Made by a program: the position numbers and the translations under genes
DNA from: Triplophysa rosa
Lineage: Eukaryota; Chordata; Actinopteri; Cypriniformes; Nemacheilidae
Assembly (NCBI RefSeq): GCF_024868665.1
Contig: NC_079914.1
Location: 7,778,310-7,842,309, forward strand
Reading direction: 5' to 3'
DNA length: 64,000 bases
Shown: positions 40,297 through 45,815 of the stretch, piece after piece
How the letters are laid out: every line of letters starts with the position of its first letter
Position numbering within the stretch: the first letter of the stretch is position 1
Notes under the pieces: model-generated
Seen by the model: only the letters and a program-made list of their open reading frames with translations
What the model was told of the DNA's origin: nothing
Database searches by the model: none

Positions 40297-43200
40297 TTGC
40301 TTTCCCACTTTGTGATATTTCCCACAGTTACTTTTAGCCAGAGCCAGTTGGAGAGTCTTTTCCTAAGAAGAGGTCCTGGGCTTTGTTTGAAGGGGAACTG
40401 CATGAATAGCTGAGCAGACGTTGGCTTAAGTTTTGGCTCGGAGGTGCGGTTTTGTTTGCATTTTCCAGGCAGATCTTCTCTTTCCATACCCCGCCAAGCA
40501 CATGAGATCAGTGGCCGCTCTGAACCGGCGTATGAAATGTATGAAAACGCCAGCCCGGCTATTAAATCCACGAGACGATTGGCTGGAATGTAAAGCCTGG
40601 TTGCCGCCGCTTACAACTTGGCCACGCTGGAAGCAAAACGGGATTTTCTCTTAAAATGCCCTTCACTAAATGGCCTGCCCTGACAAGAGAGATGAAACTT
40701 TAACGGTTTTAGAGTCCGTTACCGCTTTGACTGAAGGCCCAAGCTCATTTTCCATGTGGATTTAAACATGCAGTTTATGGAGCAGACATTGACCTGTGGC
40801 AGCTCAATATGTCCGCGCTGATTTAAAGTACACGTGAAAGATCCAAACAGGCGCTCGCGTGCTTTGTTTGACAAATCAGCGGTTTTGGCGATGTCTCAGA
40901 ACAATTGCTTGAAAATTAGCTTTCTGTTTTTGGCCACTGTGTGTGTTTAGTGTCTTCGGAAAGTATGATTGGAGATAATCTTGTTTTGCTTTTGCAAGGG
41001 CATCTGTTCTGGTAAAGTTTAGGGCTGAGTTTGTCTTCTCATTACTTCCCAGCATGCTTTGCGGTGTCAAATTGTGTATTTAGATGTGCTTGCCTAATAC
41101 TCAGGATATTTTGAAGAATGTTGTTAACCAAACAACATTGGGTCCCCATTGACTTCCAGTGTATGGACACAAAACCACAGAGACATTTCTCAAAATACCT
41201 TCTTTTGTATTCCACTGGAAAAAAAAGAGTCATACAGGTTTTGAACGACAATACGGTGAATAAAGGATGGCGGAATTTTTATTTTTGCATTTACCATTAA
41301 TTTAAATACACAAGCATATGTGATAAAAGAGATGGTTGCTTCTTTTGTTGTCCTGCTTTATATTTAAAATGCAGGCATGCCGTTGCCATTCAAAGCACTC
41401 ACCTTGTTTTAATAAACACCTCCGCTCATAGAAAGCGAGAGAGAGGCCGCTGTACGACCAGCACGCTCTGCTTTCCAACTCGAGGGGCGAAAAATAACTA
41501 CAAACCGTGTTGCAGGGCAAACATACACGCACACACCCTGCCTCCAACACCAAATGAATGTGACACAGTTCCGCAGGTGCATCCAACCCCTTCACTTATG
41601 CCGAAGTGGCTCGCCGGCCAGATTTATGACCCTGACACAGGAATCCATTAAAGCCTTTTGGTGGATTCAAGGCCTGAACCCCCAGTAATCGCTTTCATTA
41701 TAGCTGGCGGCTACTAGCGAGGGGTAATCAGTACCCAACATGTGTTCCTGTTTATTCCGATGGCAAGAGTCTGAAATGTTCGCTACACGCATCTCTTAGT
41801 TATTTTTATGGACGCCGTGGCCGTTAACCCATTCGGCAAGCACCCATACCCAGAATCGACAAACATCTCAAGACTTCCTGCTAAAAAAAGCTTAAGATTG
41901 ACCACTCGAATCGATGATGGTCCACCCGGCCAAACAGCCCGGCACCGAGGGCCCATTTAAAAGCTTCGTTTTAGTAGCTCGCTTTGATAATGTGGCAAAC
42001 GGCAGTTTATGGGCTACTTTAGCGAGTGGCGGCGCGTCGACGTGCACGTGTACGCGTCAGGAAAGGCTAGTTAAGGGTGAACTCTAAAGCCTGGAGCCTC
42101 AGCGTGAAGCTGCGTCCTATAACGCTTCAATTCTTTAATTTGCCAATTAAACGAGTTACACAGGTGTGTTATAAAAGCCGAGGGATTAGCCGAGCGAGCA
42201 CCTACGCCAGGACAGGCATTGAGGCCGTCGCGCTCTAATGACCACAGAACGCTTTCAGACTTTAAGTTTGCATTTTATAGTTTGTGTTGCTCTTAGGTTT
42301 TAATACGTTGATCTTCTGTTTTAGCATCACTATCTACAATCATCTCCGCACATGAGCCTCAGCTATACAGAAAATTACGACAACAATGACGACACAGCCA
42401 GCAGGTAAGGAATCGTGTGGATGTTAACGTCTAGTTTAATTGAAAAAAGATTTACAAATATTGTGAAGGCTTTATGTTTGGTGTAAACGCAGGTTATTGA
42501 TGTACATTTGTAAAGGCAACACTGCCCTCTGGTGCTTGATTTGCTCACATGGTTTTTGAGTTCATACCTGTGTGTGTGTGCGCATGTGTGTGCAGGATAT
42601 CATCCGAGGACAGCGGCGGGGTGCCGTCGTACAACGAAGACAGCGAGGATTCTGAATTTGAGCCCGACGTGGGCCAGAAGGGGCAGATGAACCTGCTGGA
42701 GGAGATTTTGGATTCTCTCAGCACGTCCCACATAGAGCAGGGTCGGCTCTCCGCAGCCAAGAGCCTGGACTTCTTCAGGTCCGTCGAAGACCTTGACTAC
42801 AGTCTTACGGTGAGGGCTTCCTCTCAAACTGGTGGTCTTAAAGGGACAGTTCGCCCTAAAATGACAATTCTGTCAGCATTTACTTACCCTCGAGTTGATC
42901 CCAATACGGTATAAATGTCTTTGTTCTCGTGAACACAGAGGAAGATGTTTAGAAGTATGCTTGTAACCAAACAATTCTTGGCCACCATTGACTACCATAG
43001 TTGGAAAAATGACAATGGTAGTCTCAGAACTGTTTGCTTTCCTACATTCTTCAAAATCTTTTGTGTTCAACAGAACAAAGACATTTTTCCTACTATGGTA
43101 GTAACAGTTCTGTGTCACCATTGACCACCATAGTAGGATAACCATGCTGTAATGAAAGGTGACTCGGAACTGTTTGGTTTTTCACATTCGTTAAAATATC

Positions 43201-43883
43201 TTTCTTTGTGTTCATTCATGCTTATTTTTCTTCATGCCTGACAGTTTCTGTATTCTTTTCAGAAAAACTGCAAATCCCATTCAGGAAGCAGTTCTGCTCA
43301 GGTCGGTTGCGAAGTCGGAAACGGCGAACAAGGTGAGTGGAACATGGGTCAGGATGACAGCGCTGTGTACGGTAAACATCTCCCACCTTTTCCCCGACGC
43401 CAAGCCAGCTCACGTTCCCTTCCCATCCATCCTCCCCTTCAGAACAACCTACCCGCCGAAGAGTCCTCTGACCACCCTCTGAGGAACTCTCTCCCGGACG
43501 TACCCACAATTGAACTCTCTAAACCTTCCGAGACAAACACCACTTGCTCTCATACTCTCACCGAGTCCACATGTAACACCCAACTCACCTCCGACCGCCA
43601 GCGTCCGGCAGCTCGCAGCCTCTCACGGCAGAAGGTATTCTCTAGAAAGAGACCTCAACAGGACCTGCAGCGGACAGCGGGACCCAGCGGCGGGCAGCCT
43701 TCCGCTCTCGTACCATGGGAGATGGAAAAAGAGCAGATCGCTGGAGAGGTCAAACAGGAGGAGGAGATTGAGGAAAAAGGCTTGCTGGAGGAAATCGAAT
43801 CGATGTGTCGGCTCAGCATGGCCATTACAAGTAACCTGGAGTTCACACGGGTTCAGAAAAACACCAGCTCAGACAAGTCCTGA
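585..43883 (+). CDS. dennd1b: dennd1b, DENN domain-containing protein 1B (connecdenn 2), 5'-partial gene, 17 exons
   Basis: Gene-level entry. Connecdenns are guanine-nucleotide-exchange factors for Rab35 that act at clathrin-coated pits and endosomes; DENND1B is also linked to T-cell receptor down-modulation in mammals. The exons join at 585-654, 2555-2635, 5629-5682, 6868-6978, 14016-14116, 17911-17956, 19477-19578, 27216-27341, 29390-29491, 32360-32450, 32902-32942, 33848-33886, 35246-35302, 36087-36173, 42325-42404, 42596-42809 and 43263-43883. Their summed length keeps one frame of 673 codons plus TGA. Visible order is the end of uDENN ([13 protein letters not shown]), cDENN ([34 protein letters not shown]), dDENN ([36 protein letters not shown]), then a low-conservation tail. 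The C-terminal block around [14 protein letters not shown] points to DENND1B, not DENND1A. The start codon and first exons are left of the window. Confidence 0.93.
655..2554 (+). other. dennd1b intron with a foldback repeat and a CA tract
   Basis: Intron of 1.9 kb. It holds one foldback repeat fragment (1459-1620, listed separately), a short CA run near 2013-2028, and a GC-richer part at about 1820-2450. No coding exon is recognised inside it. Confidence 0.6.
1459..1620. repeat. foldback interspersed repeat fragment (same family as 16701-17124)
   Basis: Two arms, CTGCAGAACACAAAAGAAGA and the reverse complement of TTGTGTTCTGCAGAAAAAG, flank a centre containing the ATTGACTTCCATTGTATG-like core. 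The same unit occurs at 16701-17124, 36681-37001, 41101-41290 and 42838-43215. It is a widespread interspersed repeat type in cyprinid DNA; I do not assign a family name. Confidence 0.7.
2555..2635 (+). CDS. dennd1b: dennd1b exon b
   Basis: Acceptor cacag at 2550-2554 and donor gtaggt at 2636; 27 codons, phase 0 at both ends. It encodes [20 protein letters not shown] followed by TPVNLSV, matching the DENND1B segment LNETLRSLYNHPVPK-TPVNLSV at the start of cDENN. Human DENND1B, as I recall it, has about 20 more residues after NLSV; no equivalent exon was seen before 5629. Confidence 0.93.
3402..3435. repeat. (GA)n microsatellite
   Basis: About 17 uninterrupted GA units in a dennd1b intron, preceded by TCTG/TTTG-rich low-complexity sequence from about 3230. 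Confidence 0.95.
4142..4621. mobile_element. non-autonomous hAT-like DNA transposon, copy 1
   Basis: An element of about 480 bp with termini CAGTGTTGGGTAAGTTACT and AACTAGTTACACCCAACACTG, which form imperfect terminal inverted repeats. The interior is AT-rich with repeated TTACTAATTAC motifs and has no open frame. Flanking 8-mers CTAATAAC and CTTATAAA agree at 6 of 8 positions, a decayed 8-bp target duplication. Two more copies at 38511-39000 and 48321-48789 have perfect 8-bp duplications, which place the family in hAT. Confidence 0.88.
5629..5682 (+). CDS. dennd1b: dennd1b exon c
   Basis: Acceptor ctcag at 5624-5628 and donor gtgagt at 5683; 18 codons in phase 0. It encodes [18 protein letters not shown], which matches HSYFIAPDVTGLPTIPES of DENND1B. 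Confidence 0.93.
5683..6867 (+). other. dennd1b intron with interspersed repeats
   Basis: Intron of 1.2 kb. The start (about 5707-5760) contains the ACTACCGTTCAAATGTTTGA motif common in fish interspersed repeats. A tRNA-derived SINE lies at 6551-6694 in reverse orientation. The rest is AT-rich with no recognised gene. Confidence 0.55.
6551..6694 (-). mobile_element. tRNA-derived SINE, minus orientation
   Basis: On the minus strand this reads with an A-box-like TGGTTAGAGCATGG (6668-6681), a B-box-like GGTTCGATGC (6636-6645), and a 3' tail resembling GATAAAAGCTTCTGCCAAAT. That tail type is shared by several vertebrate SINE families in teleosts. The tRNA-like part marks the Pol III promoter; it is a retroposon, not a functional tRNA gene. 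Confidence 0.8.
6868..6978 (+). CDS. dennd1b: dennd1b exon d (cDENN core)
   Basis: Acceptor attgcag at 6861-6867 and donor gtgagt at 6979; 37 codons in phase 0. It contains [19 protein letters not shown] and [17 protein letters not shown], the most conserved part of the connecdenn cDENN domain. Immediate matches are [16 protein letters not shown] and [16 protein letters not shown]. Confidence 0.96.
8340..8480. promoter_or_regulatory. candidate non-coding regulatory element
   Basis: A GC-rich, non-repetitive stretch within the 7-kb intron. It contains inverted TGACAG/CTGTCA sites (MEIS/TALE-like) about 25 bases apart. This is a visual judgement only; conservation has not been tested. Confidence 0.25.
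9513..11740. repeat. interspersed repeat copy A, interrupted by an insertion
   Basis: The left part (9513-9663) starts GGACAATTCCAGTGTTACGG and the right part (11347-11740) contains GAATGTGACAAAACAGGATGC and CTTTTGCATGGAATTGCCC. Both align in order with repeat copy B at 16446-17356. Sequence 9664-11346 is absent from copy B and is therefore an insertion. The characteristic GGATGTGACA motif occurs several times in each copy. Family not identified. Confidence 0.7.
9664..11346. mobile_element. inserted DNA-transposon-like element, about 1.7 kb
   Basis: Termini CACTGTAAAAAAC and ATTTTTTACAGCG form short inverted repeats, and the element splits repeat copy A. The interior contains repeated GGGTAAAATGTACCC-like motifs and no long open frame. 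No clear target duplication was found by eye. ACTGTAAAAAA termini are common among teleost non-autonomous elements. Confidence 0.6.
12540..12960. promoter_or_regulatory. candidate non-coding regulatory element
   Basis: A repeat-poor stretch with TTTAATTAATTGG (homeodomain-type) and balanced base composition unlike the AT-rich intron around it. Whether it is conserved cannot be judged from one sequence. Confidence 0.25.
14016..14116 (+). CDS. dennd1b: dennd1b exon e (cDENN)
   Basis: Acceptor tgtag at 14011-14015 and donor gtaaga at 14117. It encodes [20 protein letters not shown] and [13 protein letters not shown] plus two bases of the next cysteine codon. It matches [33 protein letters not shown] (shown only for orientation against the family). 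Confidence 0.96.
14556..15426 (-). mobile_element. SINE copy split by a hAT-like insertion
   Basis: Left fragment 14556-14630 (CTTTTATCCAACGTGATTTAC) and right fragment 15380-15426 (GAATCGAACCCATGACATTT) are consecutive parts of the same SINE seen intact at 6551-6694. The hAT-like element 14631-15379 lies between them, flanked by the 8-bp duplication TTCCCTAG. The SINE is therefore the older insertion. Confidence 0.78.
14631..15379. mobile_element. non-autonomous hAT-like element with perfect 8-bp target duplication
   Basis: 749 bp. Termini TAGGGTTACTTGTCACGGTACC and GGTACACCGTGCAACCCTA are inverted repeats. The flanks 14623-14630 and 15380-15387 are both TTCCCTAG. The interior has no transposase frame. 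An 8-bp duplication is the hAT signature. Confidence 0.88.
15836..15858. repeat. (TCATG)n pentanucleotide repeat
   Basis: Four to five tandem copies of GTCAT/TCATG in a dennd1b intron. Confidence 0.9.
16070..16330. promoter_or_regulatory. candidate non-coding regulatory element
   Basis: Repeat-poor, GC-balanced stretch with several homeodomain-type sites (TCTAATTACA, CCAATTACAC, CTAATCACC) and CpGs. It ends where repeat-rich DNA resumes. Function is inferred from composition only. Confidence 0.3.
16446..17356. repeat. interspersed repeat copy B, interrupted by a foldback element
   Basis: Left part 16446-16700 and right part 17125-17356 match repeat copy A (9513-9663 and 11347-11740), including GGATGTGACATTTTCAG, TGTGACAAAA and TTTTGCATTGAATTGCCC. 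The central 16701-17124 is an independent foldback element. Confidence 0.7.
16701..17124. mobile_element. foldback MITE, most complete copy
   Basis: Termini GGATACTCCACCCAAAAATG and its inverse (TTTTTTGGGTGGATAC) continue inward as TGAAAATTCTGTCATCATT versus AATGATGACAGAATTTTCA. A second inverted pair, CCCCATTGACTCCCATAGT and ACTATGGGAGTCAATGGGG, makes the whole unit nearly palindromic. No open frame. Four partial relatives lie in other dennd1b introns. Confidence 0.82.
17911..17956 (+). CDS. dennd1b: dennd1b exon f (cDENN)
   Basis: Acceptor ctccag at 17905-17910 and donor gtaaga at 17957. The first base completes the cysteine codon of the previous exon, then [15 protein letters not shown] follows. 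This gives the [12 protein letters not shown] motif of connecdenns. Confidence 0.96.
18340..18725. promoter_or_regulatory. candidate non-coding regulatory element
   Basis: Repeat-poor stretch with GCACGTAATTAGACC, GGAATAATTATTGGA, repeated TGACAG/CTGTCA (TALE-type) and CATTAGCTGACAG sites, and balanced base composition. Of all intronic regions here this looks most like a vertebrate conserved non-coding element. Inference from motif content only. Confidence 0.35.
18858..19082. mobile_element. short TIR element (TATAGACGGTTTC family), copy 1
   Basis: Terminal inverted repeats TATAGACGGTTTC and GAAACCGTCTATA, about 225 bp, no open frame. Internal sequence near the right end (CAGAGGTGTACCGCAAGTGACG) is shared in inverted form with 34128-34370 and, more diverged, with 56953-57460. 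Confidence 0.8.
19477..19578 (+). CDS. dennd1b: dennd1b exon g (end of cDENN)
   Basis: Acceptor ttctag at 19471-19476 and donor gtgagt at 19579; 34 codons in phase 0. It encodes [20 protein letters not shown] followed by [14 protein letters not shown], matching [23 protein letters not shown]. Confidence 0.95.
19971..20060. repeat. poly-T and CT low-complexity tract
   Basis: Two T runs of about 15-20 bases separated by short CTTTTTCACA-type breaks, then TCTCTC-rich sequence. It creates spurious poly-Phe frames. No gene. Confidence 0.9.
22430..22760. promoter_or_regulatory. candidate non-coding regulatory element
   Basis: Repeat-poor stretch containing ACAAATTAATCGG, GTTTAATTGGG and TGTCAGCTGACA (a palindromic E-box/TALE-type site). 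Composition differs from the flanking AT-rich DNA. Conservation untested. Confidence 0.28.
24430..25080. promoter_or_regulatory. candidate non-coding regulatory element cluster
   Basis: About 650 bp without transposon signatures, with CTGCTAATTATCATCTCCAG, GTTAATTAGTCC and GATCAATTACCG homeodomain-type sites and moderate GC. Such islands are typical of developmental enhancers in fish introns, but this is inference. Confidence 0.3.
26281..26360. repeat. (ATA)n/(ATT)n trinucleotide runs
   Basis: About seven ATA units near 26281-26302 and about six ATT units near 26337-26355 within an AT-rich stretch. Confidence 0.9.
27168..27215. repeat. (CT)n tract forming the polypyrimidine tract of exon h
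   Basis: About 23 CT units end directly in the cag acceptor of the next coding exon. The microsatellite is the only polypyrimidine tract visible for that splice site. Confidence 0.95.
27216..27341 (+). CDS. dennd1b: dennd1b exon h
   Basis: Acceptor ctcag at 27211-27215 and donor gtaaga at 27342; 42 codons in phase 0. It encodes [40 protein letters not shown] and KP. It matches [21 protein letters not shown] and [12 protein letters not shown]; the QSTATG form is DENND1B-like (DENND1A has VSTTTG). Confidence 0.96.
27342..29389 (+). other. dennd1b intron, no transposon recognised
   Basis: Intron of 2 kb. The stretch 27720-28900 is repeat-poor and GC-balanced, with overlapping open frames of 138 and 126 codons on opposite strands at 27724-28140. 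Neither resembles a known family. Sites such as GATAATTAGCTCCC near 28751 suggest possible regulatory DNA. Confidence 0.5.
28400..28870. promoter_or_regulatory. candidate non-coding regulatory element
   Basis: Repeat-poor stretch with CGCATTAGTTGCC, AGTAATTTATGCATCATTCC and AATGATAATTAGCTCCC motifs. Conserved-element appearance only; not tested. Confidence 0.28.
29390..29491 (+). CDS. dennd1b: dennd1b exon i (dDENN)
   Basis: Acceptor ccccag at 29384-29389 and donor gtgaag at 29492; 34 codons in phase 0. It encodes [20 protein letters not shown] and [14 protein letters not shown], matching [17 protein letters not shown] and FLE-A-NLQLFKQ. Confidence 0.96.
29492..32359 (+). other. dennd1b intron with a TIR element
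   Basis: Intron of 2.9 kb. The TIR element 30724-31251 is the main repeat. A pair of opposite-strand open frames at 29887-30240 has a balanced composition but no known family. CCCTAGCAACC repeats lie near 31949-31981. Confidence 0.5.
30724..31251. mobile_element. non-autonomous TIR element
   Basis: Perfect 17-bp terminal inverted repeats GCTGCGTCCCAATTCGC and GCGAATTGGGACGCAGC enclose 528 bp. The second half has CATACTACGATTTGGTACATACTA-type internal repeats. No open frame and no clear target duplication seen. Confidence 0.85.
32360..32450 (+). CDS. dennd1b: dennd1b exon j (end of dDENN)
   Basis: Acceptor cacag at 32355-32359 and donor gtgagt at 32451; 30 codons plus one base. It encodes [20 protein letters not shown] and [10 protein letters not shown], matching [28 protein letters not shown]. 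Confidence 0.95.
32902..32942 (+). CDS. dennd1b: dennd1b exon k
   Basis: Acceptor ttttcag at 32895-32901 and donor gtaagc at 32943. With the base carried from exon j it encodes [14 protein letters not shown], matching NPRSYQQWVHTVK. Phase 0 at its end. Confidence 0.92.
32943..33847 (+). other. dennd1b intron
   Basis: Intron of 0.9 kb. The conserved connecdenn segment KKGGALFNTAMTK was searched for here and not found. Several short open frames are non-homologous. Confidence 0.5.
33848..33886 (+). CDS. dennd1b: dennd1b exon l, tentative
   Basis: Acceptor gcgcag at 33842-33847 after a T-rich tract, and donor gtgagt at 33887; 13 codons, phase 0 at both ends, encoding [13 protein letters not shown]. 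It lies where human DENND1B has a segment ending TKATPAVRTAYKF, and AKPVVK resembles ATPAVR only loosely. The splice signals and phase are good but the protein match is weak. Confidence 0.55.
34128..34370. mobile_element. TIR element (TATAGACGGTTTC family), copy 2
   Basis: Left end TATAGACGGTTTCAGCTGCAAC. The right end is a decayed version (CCGATGAAATGCTAG). The internal AACTTCCGGTACACCTCCGC is shared in inverted form with 18858-19082 and, more diverged, with 56953-57460. Confidence 0.7.
34749..34968. mobile_element. short TIR element (TATAGACCACTTT)
   Basis: Terminal inverted repeats TATAGACCACTTT and AAAGTGGTCTATA enclose 220 bp. The ends resemble, but differ from, the TATAGACGGTTTC family. 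No open frame. Confidence 0.8.
35026..35240. repeat. (CT)n tracts flanking the assembly gap
   Basis: CT run 35026-35099, then 77 Ns (35100-35176), then TTCCTAACCGTCTGCTCG and a second CT run 35200-35240. The gap probably reflects assembly failure in a long CT array, and the true length is unknown. Confidence 0.95.
35100..35176. other. assembly gap of 77 N
   Basis: Undetermined bases between two CT arrays upstream of dennd1b exon m. Confidence 1.
35246..35302 (+). CDS. dennd1b: dennd1b exon m
   Basis: Acceptor gaaag at 35241-35245 directly after the CT array, and donor gtaaat at 35303; 19 codons in phase 0 encoding [19 protein letters not shown]. It matches FAKNHAKLGLKEVKSKLKHK of DENND1B and FAKDHAKMGIKEVKNRLKQK of DENND1A. 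Confidence 0.88.
35303..36086 (+). other. dennd1b intron, nothing recognised
   Basis: Intron of 0.8 kb. Opposite-strand open frames at 35637-35940 have no known family. No repeat signature seen. Confidence 0.5.
36087..36173 (+). CDS. dennd1b: dennd1b exon n
   Basis: Acceptor ccgcag at 36081-36086 and donor gtgagc at 36174; 29 codons in phase 0. It encodes an acidic start ([14 protein letters not shown]) and a basic end ([11 protein letters not shown]). It sits where mammals have the variable region after the -KHK- helix; sequence conservation is low, so the call rests on splice sites, phase and frame. Confidence 0.82.
36681..37001. repeat. foldback MITE copy
   Basis: Begins ATGATAGTTCACGAAAAAG and ends TTTAGGTGAACTATCAC, with the shared arms AGAACACAAAAGAAGATATT and ATATCTACTTTTGTGTTCTG. 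Same family as 16701-17124. The open frame across it is a repeat artefact. Confidence 0.78.
37510..37800. promoter_or_regulatory. candidate non-coding regulatory element
   Basis: Repeat-poor, GC-balanced stretch with CCCTTAATTAGCGTGGC and GGCTATTAGCTGAAC motifs. Visual judgement only. Confidence 0.25.
38511..39000. mobile_element. non-autonomous hAT-like DNA transposon, copy 2
   Basis: 490 bp with termini CAGTGTTGGGTAAGTTACTC and TAGCTACACCCAACACTG, and a perfect 8-bp target duplication GTGTCTGA at 38503-38510 and 39001-39008. The flanks joined across it (TTTGGATAAAAGCGTGTCTGA then TGCATAAATATA) read as the 3' tail of a vertebrate SINE, so it inserted into an older SINE. Confidence 0.93.
40265..40293. 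repeat. (CA)n microsatellite
   Basis: About 14 CA units within a dennd1b intron. Confidence 0.95.
41101..41290. repeat. foldback MITE fragment
   Basis: Contains GATATTTTGAAGAATGTTGT, CCCCATTGACTTCCAGTGTA and the inverse arm, as in 16701-17124; truncated at the left. Confidence 0.72.
41600..42240. promoter_or_regulatory. candidate non-coding regulatory stretch
   Basis: About 640 bp without repeat signatures. It includes CCAGTAATCGCTTTCATTA, CTTTAATTTGCCAATTAAAC and several CpGs. Conservation untested. Confidence 0.25.
42325..42404 (+). CDS. dennd1b: dennd1b exon o
   Basis: Acceptor ttttag at 42319-42324 and donor gtaagg at 42405; 26 codons plus two bases. It encodes [20 protein letters not shown] and NDDTAS, then the arginine shared with exon p. 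The acidic D/N-rich end corresponds to the DDEDDDDIERAS part of human DENND1B. Confidence 0.85.
42596..42809 (+). CDS. dennd1b: dennd1b exon p
   Basis: Acceptor gtgcag at 42590-42595 and donor gtgagg at 42810. It encodes [20 protein letters not shown], then a segment ending [20 protein letters not shown] and [19 protein letters not shown]. It matches [46 protein letters not shown] of DENND1B. The [10 protein letters not shown] block is diagnostic. Confidence 0.96.
42838..43215. repeat. foldback MITE copy filling the last dennd1b intron
   Basis: Starts TTAAAGGGACAGTTCGCCCTAAAATG and contains the palindromic centre CCATTGACTACCATAGT/ACTATGGTAGTAACAG. Almost the entire 453-bp intron between exons p and q is this element. 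Same family as 16701-17124. Confidence 0.78.
43263..43883 (+). CDS. dennd1b: dennd1b terminal coding exon q
   Basis: Acceptor ttttcag at 43256-43262; 206 codons and TGA at 43881-43883. It contains [20 protein letters not shown] near the start, matching AEWNLGQDDSALHGKHLPPSP of DENND1B, then a Ser/Thr/Pro-rich unstructured stretch, [11 protein letters not shown] (human STFVPWEKEGK) and the acidic helix [16 protein letters not shown] near the end (human GLLHEVVSLCHM). The sequence AAG|GTGAGT at 43330-43338 is a donor-like motif inside the conserved coding region. Confidence 0.96.
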   Translation, partial: KNCKSHSGSSSAQVGCEVGNGEQGEWNMGQDDSAVYGKHLPPFPRRQASSRSLPIHPPLQNNLPAEESSDHPLRNSLPDVPTIELSKPSETNTTCSHTLTESTCNTQLTSDRQRPAARSLSRQKVFSRKRPQQDLQRTAGPSGGQPSALVPWEMEKEQIAGEVKQEEEIEEKGLLEEIESMCRLSMAITSNLEFTRVQKNTSSDKS

Positions 43884-44687
43884 AAATATCACCAAACGCT
43901 CGCACGTGACCTTTCTCGGTTCTTATTGGCGCTCTTGTACAACTTCACAACAGAACCGGGTTTGCATGAAGTATGAGGTTCATTTCAAGTGTTTTTGTAG
44001 TCTGTGTGAATAGATGATACTCTTATTTTCACATCTTTCAAAACTAACGTATGGAAAGAAAATCTGAAGGTTCAAAGGGATCACGACATTTGTCGTACAG
44101 TAGTCATATTTATTGTAGCTGTATTTCAATTTCAAATACAACGCCAATGATTTGCACTTGAACATGGAGAGTTACGAATCAGATCTATTTAGATATCACT
44201 GTGGATGAGGGGCAGACGTCCACTGTATATTTTACTAAATCGTACGGAAGTATTTAAATAGAGAACTCATTTCAGCTAATATATGATGCCTTAAACCAGT
44301 TTTATTTCATTTTCTTCTCCACAGTGTTTTTCAGACCGTGACAGTAGCCGGCTAGCTTGCTACTATCACTACTCGCGTGCAATGCATCTTAAAAGAGAGA
44401 TTTATGCAGGACAGATGGAGAACTGGTTCTTCATTTGCATTGTGGGTAATGAGTATATTTTTGAAATGCTATTTTTCCAAAATCCTCAGGTTCGAGATCG
44501 AAATGTATTTAGTTTTAGCTTCACTAGGCCCTAGATGCAAATGTAATGATACTTGATGAAATCCCATTTACTAACACGGTTAAGTCTAATAGCCTTAAAA
44601 TCGACAGCCAAAGTGTATTAAAGTTCCTGAAGTGTTTATGTTCGAACCTTGACATTTCTTGGGCTGCCCAGTGGAAAACCTGTTACT

Positions 44688-44693
44688 AATAAA
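44688..44693 (+). terminator. alternative poly(A) signal AATAAA (proximal)
   Basis: Canonical hexamer about 800 bases after the dennd1b stop codon, in CTAATAAAAGATTTTAAAA. Possible proximal cleavage site. Confidence 0.3.
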
Positions 44694-45809
44694 AGATTTT
44701 AAAATCCTTCTACAGTTTAGTACCAACTTTAATCTGTGGCCTAAACTTTAAGTACATGAATGCCAGAGCTTATAAACTATGCAACTGCGTTGTCGCATTG
44801 TGTCCGTTTGTGCACAGGGAAACATTTTGAAGTTCAAACAACTGTGTGCTAACAGTGAAATGGCATTTTATGGTTTTCTGTACTTGCATTGAGTATATTG
44901 AATTCGTCAAGCATGCTAAGATCAAATTTGAGCATCACTTTTAATGCCGCATTGGTGCACCGAACAGGAGTGGTTATAAGATTCAGTGCTTGTTTCCTTA
45001 GTGGCCGGTGAAGTGTTTAGACTCTTGAGTGATGTAGCACACAAGCTATTTATTCGTTCACCTGTCCACACTGCTGTGGTAACTGTGTGGTTTTTAAAGT
45101 GTCCTATAGCTCAAATCTGCATCTCAGTTTCAGTCAATTTTGTAACATCTATTTGGCTTCGTTCCTGTGTGTTAATGATAACAGTGTAGCTCCAGGTTGA
45201 TCTGAAACTATACTTGCTTTAGCATATGAACCAATCGAGATCATGTGACTATGCAAATTCCCACCTTTTTAGCAACATTGGCATTAGTATTAATAGTGTG
45301 TAATACTTCACTTGAAACATAAATGCTGTTCATACTGTAACTTACACACTTACACTGCAAAGGACAAACTAGGAGATGGAAATTCTCAGCGATATTGTTT
45401 ATACTGCAGATTTGCCTATAATAATTTGTATTTTGGCACGAATAGTCTTTAATGTCCTCAAGGACATGTAATGATGGTACGATATTTCTCCCTAAATTAC
45501 TGACTAATATGTAGCAACCTGTAGCAATTTATGAAATAATTATATTTTTAGCCCCGCCCCATATTTAAATGCACTGTTGTGCCTTATTGATTTCATCAGC
45601 TATAGTTGGTGTGACTTTAGCTCTGTTGCAAACGTTTGGTTTTAGTTTTGTGTTTTGTTTTGAATTGTGGTTCAGTGGTACTCTAGTGACATTTATAAAA
45701 GATTTTGGGATAAATTGTCCGATTGTAAAGCCATGATATTGTAATTCACATTAAGCTCTAAAAATGGCCCAGAAATATAAAAGTGAACACTGAAGCCTCA
45801 TATACTTGG

Positions 45810-45815
45810 AATAAA
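45810..45815 (+). terminator. alternative poly(A) signal AATAAA
   Basis: Followed within 30 bases by CTTTTCTTGTCTG and a T-rich run, a good GU/U-rich downstream element. It would give a shorter dennd1b 3' UTR. Confidence 0.4.

Larger units (their letters stand above)
36174..42324 (+). other. dennd1b 6.2-kb intron with several repeats
   Basis: Holds foldback MITE copies (36681-37001, 41101-41290), a hAT-like element (38511-39000) inserted in a SINE tail, a CA run (40265-40293), and repeat-poor stretches at about 37510-37800 (CTTAATTAGCGTGGCTATTAG) and 41600-42240 (TTTAATTTGCCAATTAAACG) that may be regulatory. No exon recognised. Confidence 0.55.

Noticed and set aside
40059..40571. 170-codon minus-strand frame
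   Set aside because: It reads through the CA microsatellite (VCVCVCVC) and has no family resemblance.
43330..43340. An intron starting at the gtgagt inside exon q
   Set aside because: The sequence after it continues the conserved [17 protein letters not shown] block in frame, so the default transcript reads through; kept only as a cryptic-site finding.
585..43883. Assignment as dennd1a (with crb2 on the other strand)
   Set aside because: DENND1A-CRB2 are also neighbours in human, but [34 protein letters not shown] and [14 protein letters not shown] match DENND1B, and the crumbs tail ([15 protein letters not shown]) matches CRB1.
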